Below are positions 9,437 through 18,209 of a stretch of 46,343 nt of DNA, piece after piece. The stretch is from Fluviicola sp. GTDB taxonomy: Bacteria > Bacteroidota > Bacteroidia > Flavobacteriales_D > Crocinitomicaceae. Location of the stretch: the NCBI GenBank assembly GCA_020849495.1, contig JADLGD010000101.1:1-46343 (forward strand). Reading direction: 5' to 3'. Under the pieces are notes generated by a model. That model was given only the letters and a program-made list of their open reading frames with translations, did not search any database and was not told the origin of the DNA. How positions within the stretch are numbered: the stretch's first letter is position 1; each line of letters starts with the position of its first letter. A program made the position numbers and the translations under genes.

Positions 9437-10153
9437 ATGAAATGGTTGTTGAGTATAGTTTTATTGGTTGTATCACATTGTGCCTTGGCTCAGCCAGAAA
9501 AACCTAAAAATTACCGACGATTCGACGAAAGAGTAGTGCATTTTGGATTTATGTTGGGTTTTAATACCGCTAATTTCAGAGCTGTACCAACTTATGGCGC
9601 ATACGAAAAGTTCGGTTTGAAATCACTAGAAACAAAAAGTCAGCCTGGCGGACAAGTTGGAATTGTATCCAGTTTAAAATTATGGCATCCCATTGTTCGT
9701 TTGCGATTTGTGCCTACGTTGTCTTTCCAAGAACGCGTTTTGAATTACTATTATCAAAATCCTGATCCAGCGATAACCAAGGATGTGTTCATGGAAGAAC
9801 GTGTCAATTCGACCAATTTGGATTTTCCATTGATGCTGCAATTTAGAACGTTGAGGTTGAATAATTTTGCAGCATACGTATTGGCTGGCGGACAATATTC
9901 CTATGATTTACAGTCGCAAGAAAAAGCATCACAATCATTTATTGATCCTTTTATTAAAATCAAAGCACACGATTTTCAAGGGCAAATTGGTGGCGGACTT
10001 GAATTTTTTGCGCCTTATTTCAAATTCGGATTTGAAGTGAAATACTCTCAAAGTTTTTCCAATTCATTCATTCAAGACAATACACCTTCATCCAAACCAA
10101 TCGACCAATTATTCAATAAAGTACTTTGGTTTTCCCTAATTTTTGAAGGTTAA
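9437..10153 (+). CDS. porT: PorT-family outer-membrane protein of type IX secretion
   Basis: The product is about 238 residues, with a signal peptide ending at ALAQ followed by YRRFDERVVHFGFMLGFNTANFRAV, typical of PorT. PorT is a beta-barrel membrane protein needed for T9SS function and for export of gingipains or gliding proteins. The order ubiE-porT supports the call. I start it at the ATG at 9437; a TTG at 9428 in the same frame is less likely because the signal peptide fits better without the extra residues. Its stop overlaps the next start by one base. Confidence 0.82.
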   Translation: MKWLLSIVLLVVSHCALAQPEKPKNYRRFDERVVHFGFMLGFNTANFRAVPTYGAYEKFGLKSLETKSQPGGQVGIVSSLKLWHPIVRLRFVPTLSFQERVLNYYYQNPDPAITKDVFMEERVNSTNLDFPLMLQFRTLRLNNFAAYVLAGGQYSYDLQSQEKASQSFIDPFIKIKAHDFQGQIGGGLEFFAPYFKFGFEVKYSQSFSNSFIQDNTPSSKPIDQLFNKVLWFSLIFEG

Positions 10154-11700
10154 TGCAAGTTCAATTTCAAGTTAGTCCTGAAGAAGCACAAGATCTTGAT
10201 TATTTAGCGAAACGCATTGCTAGAGAAACGGGACTTACGCTTGATTCCTTCGAATTCAAATGGGCAAAACGATCCATTGATGCACGCAAACGGGATATAA
10301 AAATCAATGCTTCTTTTGAAGTGTTTGAAAAAGGGAAAACACCGACGTTTGATCCTGATTTTTATCCGAAAAATGTATCGAATGCTCCTGAAGTGCACAT
10401 CATTGGTGCGGGTCCTGCTGGCTTGTATGCTGCCTTGCGTGCTTTGGAAATTGGCTTGAAACCCATCATTTTCGAAAGAGGTAAAGATGTGCGTTCACGT
10501 AGAAGGGATTTGGCACAACTCAACAAGGAACACATCGTCAACGGTGAATCGAATTATTGTTTTGGCGAAGGTGGAGCAGGAACGTATTCGGATGGTAAAT
10601 TGTACACCCGTTCGAAAAAAAGAGGTGATGTGATGCGCGCTTTAAAATGGTTCGTTCATTTTGGAGCACATGAAGATATTATTGTTGACGCTCATCCGCA
10701 TATCGGGACGAATAAATTGCCTCAAATCATTGTGGATATGCGTGAGTGTATCAAAGAGTTTGGAGGGGAAGTGCATTTTGAACACAAATTGACCAATCTA
10801 GAGATCAAAGACGGCGCTTTACAGTCCATCACGATCAATGAAACTCAAGAAATTCCTTGTCAAGCGCTCATCATTGCAACAGGACATTCTGCAAGAGATG
10901 TGTTTTATTTGCTGCACGAAAAAGGTGTGAAACTCCAGTCAAAGGCTTTTGCTTTGGGTGTAAGAGTAGAGCATCAACAAGCTTTAATAGATAAAATACA
11001 ATACCACGGAAGGTTAAACGATGAATTTTTGCCTCCTGCATCGTATTCTTTGGTTACACAAGTAGAGGATAAAGGTGTTTATTCTTTCTGTATGTGCCCA
11101 GGAGGAATCATTGCTCCGTGCGCCACAGCAGAAGGAGAAGTAGTTACCAATGGTTGGTCGCCTTCGAAGCGCAATAATCCAACTTCAAATTCAGGGATAG
11201 TGGTAAGTGTAGAACCAGAAGAATTGTCGGATTACGCGCCAAATGATCCTTTTGTAAGTTTGCGTTTTCAGCAAAAAGTAGAAAAAGCTTGTTGGGAAGC
11301 AGCTGGAAAAACGCAAGCGGTGCCAGCACAACGTTTAAAAGATTTTGTGGATCGAAAGAAAAGTCCAGAATTTCCAAGGTCTTCTTATCAACCAGGAATT
11401 GTAAGTGTGGATTTGAATACCGTTTTACCTGAGTTCATTTCGAAAAGATTACGCAAAGCGTTTGTGGATTTTGATCGTAAAATGCACGGTTTCTTAACCA
11501 ATGATGCCGTTTTGCATGCGCCAGAAAGTAGAACATCTAGTCCTGTTTCAGTTCCAAGAGATAATGAATCTTGTATGAGTGTTTCAACGAAAGGAATATT
11601 TCCTTGTGGAGAAGGAGCAGGTTATGCTGGAGGAATTATTTCTGCAGCAATTGATGGGATGAAATGTATGGATGCTGCAAAAGTTTGGTTGGATAAATAA
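10153..11700 (+). CDS. FAD-dependent dehydrogenase of the COG2509 type
   Basis: The 515-residue flavoprotein has a short N-terminal domain (about 1-75) typical of this group, then the dinucleotide-binding motif VHIIGAGPAGLYAALRALE (near 81-100), the conserved GEGGAGTYSDGKLYTRSKKRG, the FAD motif ALIIATGHSARDVFYLL, and at the C-terminus GIFPCGEGAGYAGGIISAAIDG. The family is widespread but its physiological substrate is not established. It is cytoplasmic, with no signal peptide. It overlaps porT by one base (TAATG) and is convergent with the RNA methylase gene, with two bases between stops. Confidence 0.88.
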   Translation: MQVQFQVSPEEAQDLDYLAKRIARETGLTLDSFEFKWAKRSIDARKRDIKINASFEVFEKGKTPTFDPDFYPKNVSNAPEVHIIGAGPAGLYAALRALEIGLKPIIFERGKDVRSRRRDLAQLNKEHIVNGESNYCFGEGGAGTYSDGKLYTRSKKRGDVMRALKWFVHFGAHEDIIVDAHPHIGTNKLPQIIVDMRECIKEFGGEVHFEHKLTNLEIKDGALQSITINETQEIPCQALIIATGHSARDVFYLLHEKGVKLQSKAFALGVRVEHQQALIDKIQYHGRLNDEFLPPASYSLVTQVEDKGVYSFCMCPGGIIAPCATAEGEVVTNGWSPSKRNNPTSNSGIVVSVEPEELSDYAPNDPFVSLRFQQKVEKACWEAAGKTQAVPAQRLKDFVDRKKSPEFPRSSYQPGIVSVDLNTVLPEFISKRLRKAFVDFDRKMHGFLTNDAVLHAPESRTSSPVSVPRDNESCMSVSTKGIFPCGEGAGYAGGIISAAIDGMKCMDAAKVWLDK

Positions 11701-11702
11701 GT

Positions 11703-12431
11703 TTATTGAACCATTTCTGCTAATAAAATAGCTGTTGCCGTTGCCACATTCAACGATTCTGCTTCGCCATAACGTGGAATCGTAATGTTGACATCGATGT
11801 ATTCTTGCACTTCTGGTCGAACACCTTTGCCTTCATTTCCCATGATTAAAATGGCATCCTTTGGATAAGCAACCGATTTATAATGTTCACCATTCAACAT
11901 GGCGCCAAATTTCTGTTGCGAACTTTCATCTAAAAAAGCGGGTAAATGGGTGTAAAAGACAGGAATTCTAAAAATAGCTCCCATTGAAGCTTGAACGACT
12001 TTTTCGTTGTAGCAATCTACTGTGTCTTTCGAACAAACCACTTGTTGAATCCCAAACCAATCTGCCAAACGCAAAATCGTTCCCATATTTCCAGGATCTT
12101 GAATGCCATCAAGGACTAGTGTAAACAGATTTGCTTGAATTGTTTTATTGGTTCGTTTGAAAACAGCAATCAATTTATTGGGAGTAGACAAAGCCGAAAG
12201 TTGTTCCATATCTTTCGAAGTGGCTGTATAAGTGCAATCCAAAACTGTATCTGGAATCAAGGCAAGGTGTTCGTTGTGAACAACTAATAAGAGCAATTCA
12301 GAATTTGCAATAGCAAGTCCTTCGAGCACCATTTTTTCGCCTTCAACAACAAAGACTTGTTCAGCTTCTCTGTTTTTTTTGAGATGCAAAGACCGAATCC
12401 ATTTTTGTTTAGCTTTCGAAAGCGCTTCCAA
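11703..12431 (-). CDS. SpoU/TrmH-family RNA 2'-O-methyltransferase
   Basis: The 242-residue protein has the SPOUT layout: an N-terminal substrate-binding domain (residues 1-100, with VEGEKMVLEGL), then the knotted SAM-binding domain with VLDGIQDPGNMGTILRLADWFG, LIMGNEGKGV and ESLNVATATAILLAEM, the three family motifs. It methylates ribose in tRNA or rRNA; the exact target cannot be read. The start is a TTG at 12431, the only plausible start before the conserved KAKQKWIRSL motif. A perfect -7 box (12460-12467) lies upstream. Confidence 0.88.
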   Translation of the reverse strand: MEALSKAKQKWIRSLHLKKNREAEQVFVVEGEKMVLEGLAIANSELLLLVVHNEHLALIPDTVLDCTYTATSKDMEQLSALSTPNKLIAVFKRTNKTIQANLFTLVLDGIQDPGNMGTILRLADWFGIQQVVCSKDTVDCYNEKVVQASMGAIFRIPVFYTHLPAFLDESSQQKFGAMLNGEHYKSVAYPKDAILIMGNEGKGVRPEVQEYIDVNITIPRYGEAESLNVATATAILLAEMVQ

Positions 12432-12459
12432 TTTCGTTGTTTTTAATGTGCGATTGATA

Positions 12460-12467
12460 CAAAGATA
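12460..12467 (-). promoter_or_regulatory. -7 box for the SpoU methylase gene
   Basis: The reverse strand reads TATCTTTG, identical to the -7 boxes of rpsO and rpmH, 28 nt before the TTG start at 12431. I see no TTG at the proper upstream distance. Confidence 0.5.
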
Positions 12468-12498
12468 GAAACCTTCTGAAAAGCATGGTCTTTTTAAT

Positions 12499-12506
12499 TA
12501 TTTTTG
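12499..12506 (+). promoter_or_regulatory. -7 box for tamL, 6 nt from the ATG
   Basis: TATTTTTG matches the -7 consensus and its last base is 6 nt before the ATG at 12512. If used, transcription would start at or next to the A of the start codon, giving a leaderless mRNA. No -33 TTG is visible. Confidence 0.4.
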
Positions 12507-12511
12507 CAGGA

Positions 12512-15406
12512 ATGCGTAAGAAGCAACTTTCACTCAAACGTTGGGCAATTGTCATTTTGCTGCTAGTAAGTATTTACGGCTTGAGTGCTTGTCATGCTGT
12601 ACATTTTTTCAGTAAAACAACTTCAGAAGTGCCTGATGGCAAACATCTGTTGGATGATGAAGAAATCACAGTGAAAGGAGATCCTATTCGTACAGATGAT
12701 TTGGAGAATGTCATTCGTCAGCATCCAAACACGAAATTTATCGGAATCAAATGGCGTTTGCGTATTTACAACATGGTGGATAGTGCAAAAGTGGAGAAGA
12801 AACGCATCGCTTATGCAGAAAAAATTCACAATAAAAACATCAAACGCAAGGCAAGACAAGACCGTGTGAATGAAAAGAGAATTCAAAAGGCGCGTGAAAA
12901 AGGTAAGAATAGTTACAAACCAAAACACATACCTCTCAAAGATACAGCAGATTTAAAGCAAAAATTCAGAGATCAACTCAAATACAAACGAGGTGAAGCA
13001 CCAGTAATTGCTGATTCATTTTTAATAGAAAAATCGAAAGATCAATTAGAAACGTACCTCCATTCCTTGGGTTATTATTATGGAACAGTTGATGCAACTT
13101 ATGATACTTTATTTAAAAAACGTCATCATGAAAAAATAGATCGCAAACGAGTGGTAGCTAACTATTCTGTTACAACTGGACCACGATACATTGTAGATTC
13201 TGTAAAATTGATTTCTAATAATTCATCTGTTAATCAAAGGTTTAATCGATTTATAGATAAAGAAACAGATCTCAATGGTTTGAATCCTTTTTTTAAAAAG
13301 GCGCTGATTGATAAACAGCCCATTTCTTGGCCCTTCAATGCCAATGAGTTGAACGCATATCGAGATGAATTGGCAAAATACATGCGAGATGGTCAATTCT
13401 TTGGGTTTACAGCAACCAATGTTTATTATGTTGTGGATACCATTAAATCCACGATGAAAATCAATTTGACCATCAAATTAACCGATCGTTTGATTCCTGT
13501 CAATGAAACCTCAGATAGTTTAGTACCTATTCAATTCAAAGAAACTTGGATATCCGGTGTGTACTTTCACATTTGTGACACTTCTTTATTTGAAGGGGAT
13601 TTTCAAGAAACCTTGAAGCAATTCAGTATTTTCACCGATGAGTCAGGCTTTGTTCCTACTTTGGATACTTTGTTTTACGATGATTTATTGAAGAAAGTAG
13701 AGGATAAAGCTGCAAGTGCTAAAGCCCAGGCAGCTGGTCATAAAAATGCAAAGATATTCTACAAAAGTAAAATCTATAAAAACCTATTTGGTCAATACAA
13801 AGATTCAATTGCGAAAGATCCTTTGCGAATGGCTTCTTTTTATTACAATGGAGAGCTCTTTGTCAATCCAGCGTTGATCGAGGCACAGAATTATTTGGAA
13901 TTTACCAATTCCTACAAAGATTATTACTTTGATCGAACCTATACCCGTTTGGTGCAATTAGGTCTGTTTTCTACCATCCGACCAGAATTGATTGAACGCG
14001 TACCTGGAAGTGGAAAGTTAGAAGTGCATTATTTTTTAGTGCCAGCCAAACGACAAAGTGTGATGTTGCAACCCCGAGCAGTTTATTCCAATGGTTATCT
14101 AGGAATCAATGCCTCTGTGAATTACTTTACAAAAAACTTGTTTAAAACTGGAACAAACATGACCATTTCCATGTCAGGTGGATATGAAGCAAATCCGAAT
14201 GTCTTGGAAGATTCCATCACTGGTAGAAAATTGCGTTTCAACACCTTTCAGATTGGTCCGTCGATTAAATTTGATATTCCAGGTTTGTTCCCCTTCAGTA
14301 TTACCAAATTAGGAAAACGTCAGCGTCCTAGAACAACCATGTCATTGGCTTATAACTATGAAAGTAGAACAGATTTCAAAAGAGGTGTGTTGCAGTTTAA
14401 CTATTTGTACAACTTTTGGGTAGGAGATGGAAAAACACAGGTGGTTACTTTTGGTTTCCCGCTGATGTCTGTCATAAAATTGGTCAATTACGATCCTACC
14501 AAAGAATTTGATCAAAAAATCAATGAGCTGAGTGACTTATTCATTCGAAATGCCTACAGCAGTCAGTTGATTTGGGAAGATTTTAGAATTAACTACGAAT
14601 ACGACAATTTAGAAGCTGTAAAAGAATCATCTAAAAAGAATAAAAATTTACGATTCACGTTTAATGCTTCATTCAATACAGCTGGATCGTTTTTGAATTT
14701 GGTTTCAAACAAATCCATATTGATTGATTCGAATAGTTATAAGACAGCATTTGGCATTCCTTTCTCACAGTTTTCGTTATTGGATACGAAGATGATTTGG
14801 AGTCTCAAGTTGAACAAACGATTGACATGGGCGAGTAGGGCTCAATTTGGATATGGTTTGCCAGGTAAAAACTCTTCTACATCCTTGCCTTATGATTATT
14901 CGTTTTCTGGCGGTGGATCAAATGATATTCGAGCATGGGAGGCGCGTACTTTAGGTCCGGGATCTTATTGTTATTTATTGGATTCGAATTCCATTAAAAC
15001 CCAGATTGGTGATATACGTTTGGGAGCATCAACAGAATTAAGGATCGGTTCAAATGGATTGTTCAAACATGCTTTCTTTTTTGATATTGGAAATGTTTGG
15101 ACAAAAAACAAAGATCCCTTGCGTGAAGGTGGACAGTTTACAAAAGATTTTTACAAGCAGTTTGCATTTGCAGCAGGCTATGGATTGCGTTTGGATTTTA
15201 CCTATTTCATTTTTAGAGTGGATATTGGTTTCCCCATTTACAATCCTACAATTCCTGATGGCTCTCGCTGGTTCTTCCAATCGAAGGATGCGTATTTTCA
15301 AAAAGCGGAAGAGTTGTTTGGTCCCAATTATGCGAATCTTTTGCAACCCTATCAAAAGTATTTCAGAGTACCAAAAATCAACTTTGGTATTGGATTGCCA
15401 TTCTAA
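12512..15406 (+). CDS. tamL: TamL-type outer-membrane assembly lipoprotein (BamA/TamA family)
   Basis: The 964-residue protein begins with a lipoprotein signal peptide (lipobox GLSAC) and ends in an outer-membrane Omp85 barrel with the typical FRVPKINFGIGLPF terminus. The N-terminal half, with a Lys/Arg-rich insert around residues 90-155, includes POTRA-like segments such as YYGTVDATYDTLF and TGPRYIVDSVKLI. Omp85 barrel motifs include GGSNDIRAWEARTLGPG and LRLDFTYFIFRVDIGFPIYNP. TamL is the lipid-anchored form in Bacteroidota that pairs with TamB and helps insert outer-membrane proteins. An upstream in-frame ATG at 12485 is less likely because it would precede the lipobox signal by 9 odd residues. 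It is divergent from the RNA methylase. Confidence 0.85.
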   Translation: MRKKQLSLKRWAIVILLLVSIYGLSACHAVHFFSKTTSEVPDGKHLLDDEEITVKGDPIRTDDLENVIRQHPNTKFIGIKWRLRIYNMVDSAKVEKKRIAYAEKIHNKNIKRKARQDRVNEKRIQKAREKGKNSYKPKHIPLKDTADLKQKFRDQLKYKRGEAPVIADSFLIEKSKDQLETYLHSLGYYYGTVDATYDTLFKKRHHEKIDRKRVVANYSVTTGPRYIVDSVKLISNNSSVNQRFNRFIDKETDLNGLNPFFKKALIDKQPISWPFNANELNAYRDELAKYMRDGQFFGFTATNVYYVVDTIKSTMKINLTIKLTDRLIPVNETSDSLVPIQFKETWISGVYFHICDTSLFEGDFQETLKQFSIFTDESGFVPTLDTLFYDDLLKKVEDKAASAKAQAAGHKNAKIFYKSKIYKNLFGQYKDSIAKDPLRMASFYYNGELFVNPALIEAQNYLEFTNSYKDYYFDRTYTRLVQLGLFSTIRPELIERVPGSGKLEVHYFLVPAKRQSVMLQPRAVYSNGYLGINASVNYFTKNLFKTGTNMTISMSGGYEANPNVLEDSITGRKLRFNTFQIGPSIKFDIPGLFPFSITKLGKRQRPRTTMSLAYNYESRTDFKRGVLQFNYLYNFWVGDGKTQVVTFGFPLMSVIKLVNYDPTKEFDQKINELSDLFIRNAYSSQLIWEDFRINYEYDNLEAVKESSKKNKNLRFTFNASFNTAGSFLNLVSNKSILIDSNSYKTAFGIPFSQFSLLDTKMIWSLKLNKRLTWASRAQFGYGLPGKNSSTSLPYDYSFSGGGSNDIRAWEARTLGPGSYCYLLDSNSIKTQIGDIRLGASTELRIGSNGLFKHAFFFDIGNVWTKNKDPLREGGQFTKDFYKQFAFAAGYGLRLDFTYFIFRVDIGFPIYNPTIPDGSRWFFQSKDAYFQKAEELFGPNYANLLQPYQKYFRVPKINFGIGLPF

Positions 15407-15509
15407 AGATGGTGTTTGCTGATTCTAATTTTTTCTTGATAGTTTCCTGCTTGTTTTTTCCTGTTTATTGAACGATTTCATTACTTTTACACCCCAAATT
15501 AGAAAGACA

Positions 15510-16577
15510 ATGGCACACAATATCAAACCAGGAGTTGCATCCGGAGATGAAGTACAAGCGATTTTTCAATATGCGAAAGAAAAAGGATTTGCATTACCTG
15601 CTGTAAATGTTACGAGCACGAGTACAGTCAACGCTGTTCTTGAAACTGCTGCAAAATTGAATTCACCCGTGATTATTCAGTTTTCGAATGGTGGAGCTCA
15701 TTACTTTGCTGGAAAAGGCCTTTCGAATGCAAATGAAAAAGCTGCAATTGCTGGTGGTATTTCTGGTGCAAGACACGTGCATACAATGGCTGAAGCATAC
15801 GGTGTGACAGTTATTTTACATACTGACCATTGTGCGAAGAATTTGTTGCCTTGGATTGATGGTTTGTTAGATGCAGGTGAACAATTCTTTAAAGAAACAG
15901 GTAAGCCTTTGTATTCTTCTCACATGTTGGATTTATCTGAAGAGCCTTTGACTGAAAACATCGAGATTTGTGCGGATTATTTGAAACGCATGTCTGCTAT
16001 TGGAATGACGTTGGAAATTGAATTAGGTATCACTGGAGGAGAAGAAGACGGTGTCGATAATTCGGATGTGGATGTATCTAAATTGTACACTCAACCCGAA
16101 GATGTTGCCTTTGCTTACGAAGAATTGATGAAAATCAGTCCGCGTTTTACCATTGCTGCTGCTTTCGGAAACGTTCACGGTGTTTACAAACCAGGGAATG
16201 TGAAATTGACACCAAAAATCTTGTTGAATTCTCAAGAATACGTTCAACAGAAATTCAACACTGATAAAAATCCAGTTGATTTCGTTTTCCACGGTGGTTC
16301 AGGTTCTACTTTAGAAGAAATTCGTGAAGCGATTGGTTATGGAGTGATTAAAATGAACATCGATACCGATTTGCAATTTGCATTAACAGAAGGTGTTCGT
16401 GATTATGTGGTTAAAAACATCGATTACTTGAAAACACAAATCGGTAATCCTGAAGGAGATGACAAACCGAATAAAAAATATTACGATCCAAGAAAATGGT
16501 TGCGTGAAGGTGAATTGACATTCATCAAACGCTTGGAGCAATCATTTGCCGATTTAAATAATGTTGGTACACTATAA
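15510..16577 (+). CDS. fbaA: Class II fructose-bisphosphate aldolase
   Basis: This 355-residue zinc enzyme splits fructose 1,6-bisphosphate to dihydroxyacetone phosphate and glyceraldehyde 3-phosphate. Family features are FALPAVNVTSTSTVNAVLE, the metal-binding HTDHCAKNLLPWIDGLL, SSHMLDLSEEPL, EIELGITGGEEDGVDN, FGNVHGVYKPGNVKL, FVFHGGSGST and NIDTDLQFA. The length matches the long E. coli-type class II-A form. I start at 15510 (MAHNIKPG) because the frame from 15468 adds a tail with no family match. accD follows after 27 bases and may be co-transcribed. Confidence 0.95.
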   Translation: MAHNIKPGVASGDEVQAIFQYAKEKGFALPAVNVTSTSTVNAVLETAAKLNSPVIIQFSNGGAHYFAGKGLSNANEKAAIAGGISGARHVHTMAEAYGVTVILHTDHCAKNLLPWIDGLLDAGEQFFKETGKPLYSSHMLDLSEEPLTENIEICADYLKRMSAIGMTLEIELGITGGEEDGVDNSDVDVSKLYTQPEDVAFAYEELMKISPRFTIAAAFGNVHGVYKPGNVKLTPKILLNSQEYVQQKFNTDKNPVDFVFHGGSGSTLEEIREAIGYGVIKMNIDTDLQFALTEGVRDYVVKNIDYLKTQIGNPEGDDKPNKKYYDPRKWLREGELTFIKRLEQSFADLNNVGTL

Positions 16578-16604
16578 TTGAATTGATCGAAAAGACTAAA
16601 AATT

Positions 16605-17450
16605 ATGAGTTGGTTTAAACGCAATAAAGAGGGGATTACAACCTCAACTAAAGATAAGAAAGAAACACCAGAAGGATTGTGGAATAAATGTTCACGTTGT
16701 AAAACCTTGTTTACTCACGATGATTTGGTGAAAAACTGTTATGTATGTGACCGTTGTTCCAATCATGAGCGCATTGGTTCTGAGCAGTATTTTCAAATTT
16801 TGTTTGATGATGGTAAATACACAGAAATCAATCCGAATGTAACGTCTGGTGACCCGTTAGAGTTTACAGACACCAAAAAATACACAGATCGTATCAAGGC
16901 TTCTCAAAAATCAACAGGTTTATCGGATGCTATTCGTACAGCTTATGGTGATTTGGATGGTCATCCTTTTGTTGTTGCAGCAATGGACTTTTCTTTCGTA
17001 GGTGGATCTTTAGGTTCTGTAATGGGGGAGAAAATTGCACGTGCAATAGATAAAGCAATCGAATTGAAAGCTCCGTTCATGATCATTTCCAAATCAGGAG
17101 GTGCTCGTATGATGGAAGCAGGATTTTCACTGATGCAAATGGCGAAAGTTTCTGGTAAGTTGGGGCAATTAGCTGATCATCAGTTGCCTTATATCTCATT
17201 CTTGACGGATCCAACAACAGGTGGGGTTACCGCTTCATTTGCCATGTTAGGTGATATCAATATTGCTGAACCAGAAGCATTAATTGGTTTTGCAGGACCA
17301 CGTGTCGTAAAAGAAACAATCGGTCGTGATTTACCAGATGGTTTCCAAACTTCTGAGTTTGTTTTAGAACACGGTTTCTTAGATTACATTGTAAATCGAA
17401 CCGAATTAAAGAAAACACTTGGACTTTCATTGAAATTATTCAGATCTTAA
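16605..17450 (+). CDS. accD: Acetyl-CoA carboxylase carboxyltransferase subunit beta
   Basis: The 281-residue subunit carries a CxxC-x15-CxxC zinc finger (Cys29, Cys32, Cys48, Cys51) followed by the crotonase-like carboxyltransferase domain with MDFSFVGGSLGSVMGEKI, SKSGGARMMEAGFSLMQMAK, FLTDPTTGGVTASFAMLGDI and GFAGPRVVKETIGRDLP. It acts with AccA to transfer carboxyl from biotin to acetyl-CoA, making malonyl-CoA for fatty-acid synthesis. Its length is normal. A strong terminator follows immediately. Confidence 0.97.
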   Translation: MSWFKRNKEGITTSTKDKKETPEGLWNKCSRCKTLFTHDDLVKNCYVCDRCSNHERIGSEQYFQILFDDGKYTEINPNVTSGDPLEFTDTKKYTDRIKASQKSTGLSDAIRTAYGDLDGHPFVVAAMDFSFVGGSLGSVMGEKIARAIDKAIELKAPFMIISKSGGARMMEAGFSLMQMAKVSGKLGQLADHQLPYISFLTDPTTGGVTASFAMLGDINIAEPEALIGFAGPRVVKETIGRDLPDGFQTSEFVLEHGFLDYIVNRTELKKTLGLSLKLFRS

Positions 17451-17456
17451 TAGTTC

Positions 17457-17490
17457 AAATCCCTGACCTCTTCGGTTGGGGATTTTTTTT
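17457..17490 (+). terminator. Rho-independent terminator after accD
   Basis: A 12-bp stem with two G-T pairs (AAATCCCTGACC with GGTTGGGGATTT), a five-base loop and a run of eight T ends exactly at the base before the ATG of the next gene. Confidence 0.85.
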
Positions 17491-18051
17491 ATGCATTTAC
17501 TTCAACAAAATAGCTTTAAAATCAGTGATTGGTCGGGAGGGCAAACAACTGAGCTATTGATTTTACCTACAACTTCTAGTTACCCAGATCGCAATTTCTC
17601 AATTCGTATTAGTTCGGCTTTGATTCGTGACACCTTTTCACAATTCACTTCAGTACCGGGTTTTGAACGCATAATTTTGCCCTTAAGTGGCACGCTTCAC
17701 TTGAAACATCAATTGCTGACAGGTGTGATTGAACAAGAATTGAAGCCGTTTGAATTGGGTCGGTTTTCAGGTGATTGGCAAACCGAAGGACGAAATGAAG
17801 CGCGTTTAATTGACTTTAACGTCATGTTTGATGCTTCAAAATTGGATGCAAAAGTTCATTTATTGAACAATCAAAACATTTTAGCTTTTAATTCATTCAA
17901 TAAAGTCAATCGTTTCATTTGGTGTTATTCTGGTCAACTGTCAATAAACCAATGTGTTATTCAACAAGGTGATGCTTTTATTTGTCAAGAAGAAGATGGA
18001 TTTGAACTGGAAAGTAACGATTCTTTTGTCGCAATCTTAGTGGAGTGGTAA
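17491..18051 (+). CDS. HutD-family protein
   Basis: This 186-residue cupin-like protein matches the HutD/Ves family: WSGGQTTELLILP at residues about 13-25, FSIRISSALIRDTFSQFTSVPGFERIILPLSGTLHL, and LGRFSGDWQTEGRN further on. HutD is linked with histidine utilisation in proteobacteria but has no proven biochemical activity, and no hut genes lie nearby. The start at 17491 is chosen because the in-frame codon at 17476 lies inside the terminator hairpin. The start abuts the accD terminator, leaving no room for a ribosome-binding site on a terminator-derived transcript. Confidence 0.8.
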   Translation: MHLLQQNSFKISDWSGGQTTELLILPTTSSYPDRNFSIRISSALIRDTFSQFTSVPGFERIILPLSGTLHLKHQLLTGVIEQELKPFELGRFSGDWQTEGRNEARLIDFNVMFDASKLDAKVHLLNNQNILAFNSFNKVNRFIWCYSGQLSINQCVIQQGDAFICQEEDGFELESNDSFVAILVEW

Positions 18052-18161
18052 GTAGCCTTAAATGAAATAGAAAGTTGGTAAACTATTCCTAAAAAAGAAA
18101 AATTGTTCGATAAAAACGGGTAAATATTCATTTTTTAGCTCCTTTTTCAGTTTGCTTTAGG

Positions 18162-18174
18162 TCATTTTAAATGA
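18162..18174 (+). promoter_or_regulatory. Small palindrome upstream of MORN-type gene
   Basis: TCATTT-T-AAATGA is a perfect 6+1+6 palindrome in the 158-base gap before the gene at 18210. It could be an operator, but short AT-rich palindromes are common by chance. The rest of the gap is AT-rich with no other clear feature. Confidence 0.2.
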
Positions 18175-18209
18175 TAATACTATCTTCATAATCGAAATTG
18201 CTACACACA

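Noticed and set aside
15468..15489. TTG plus TACTTTTA read as a promoter for fbaA
   Set aside because: The spacing is only 11 nt and the last base of the box is wrong, so I did not list it.
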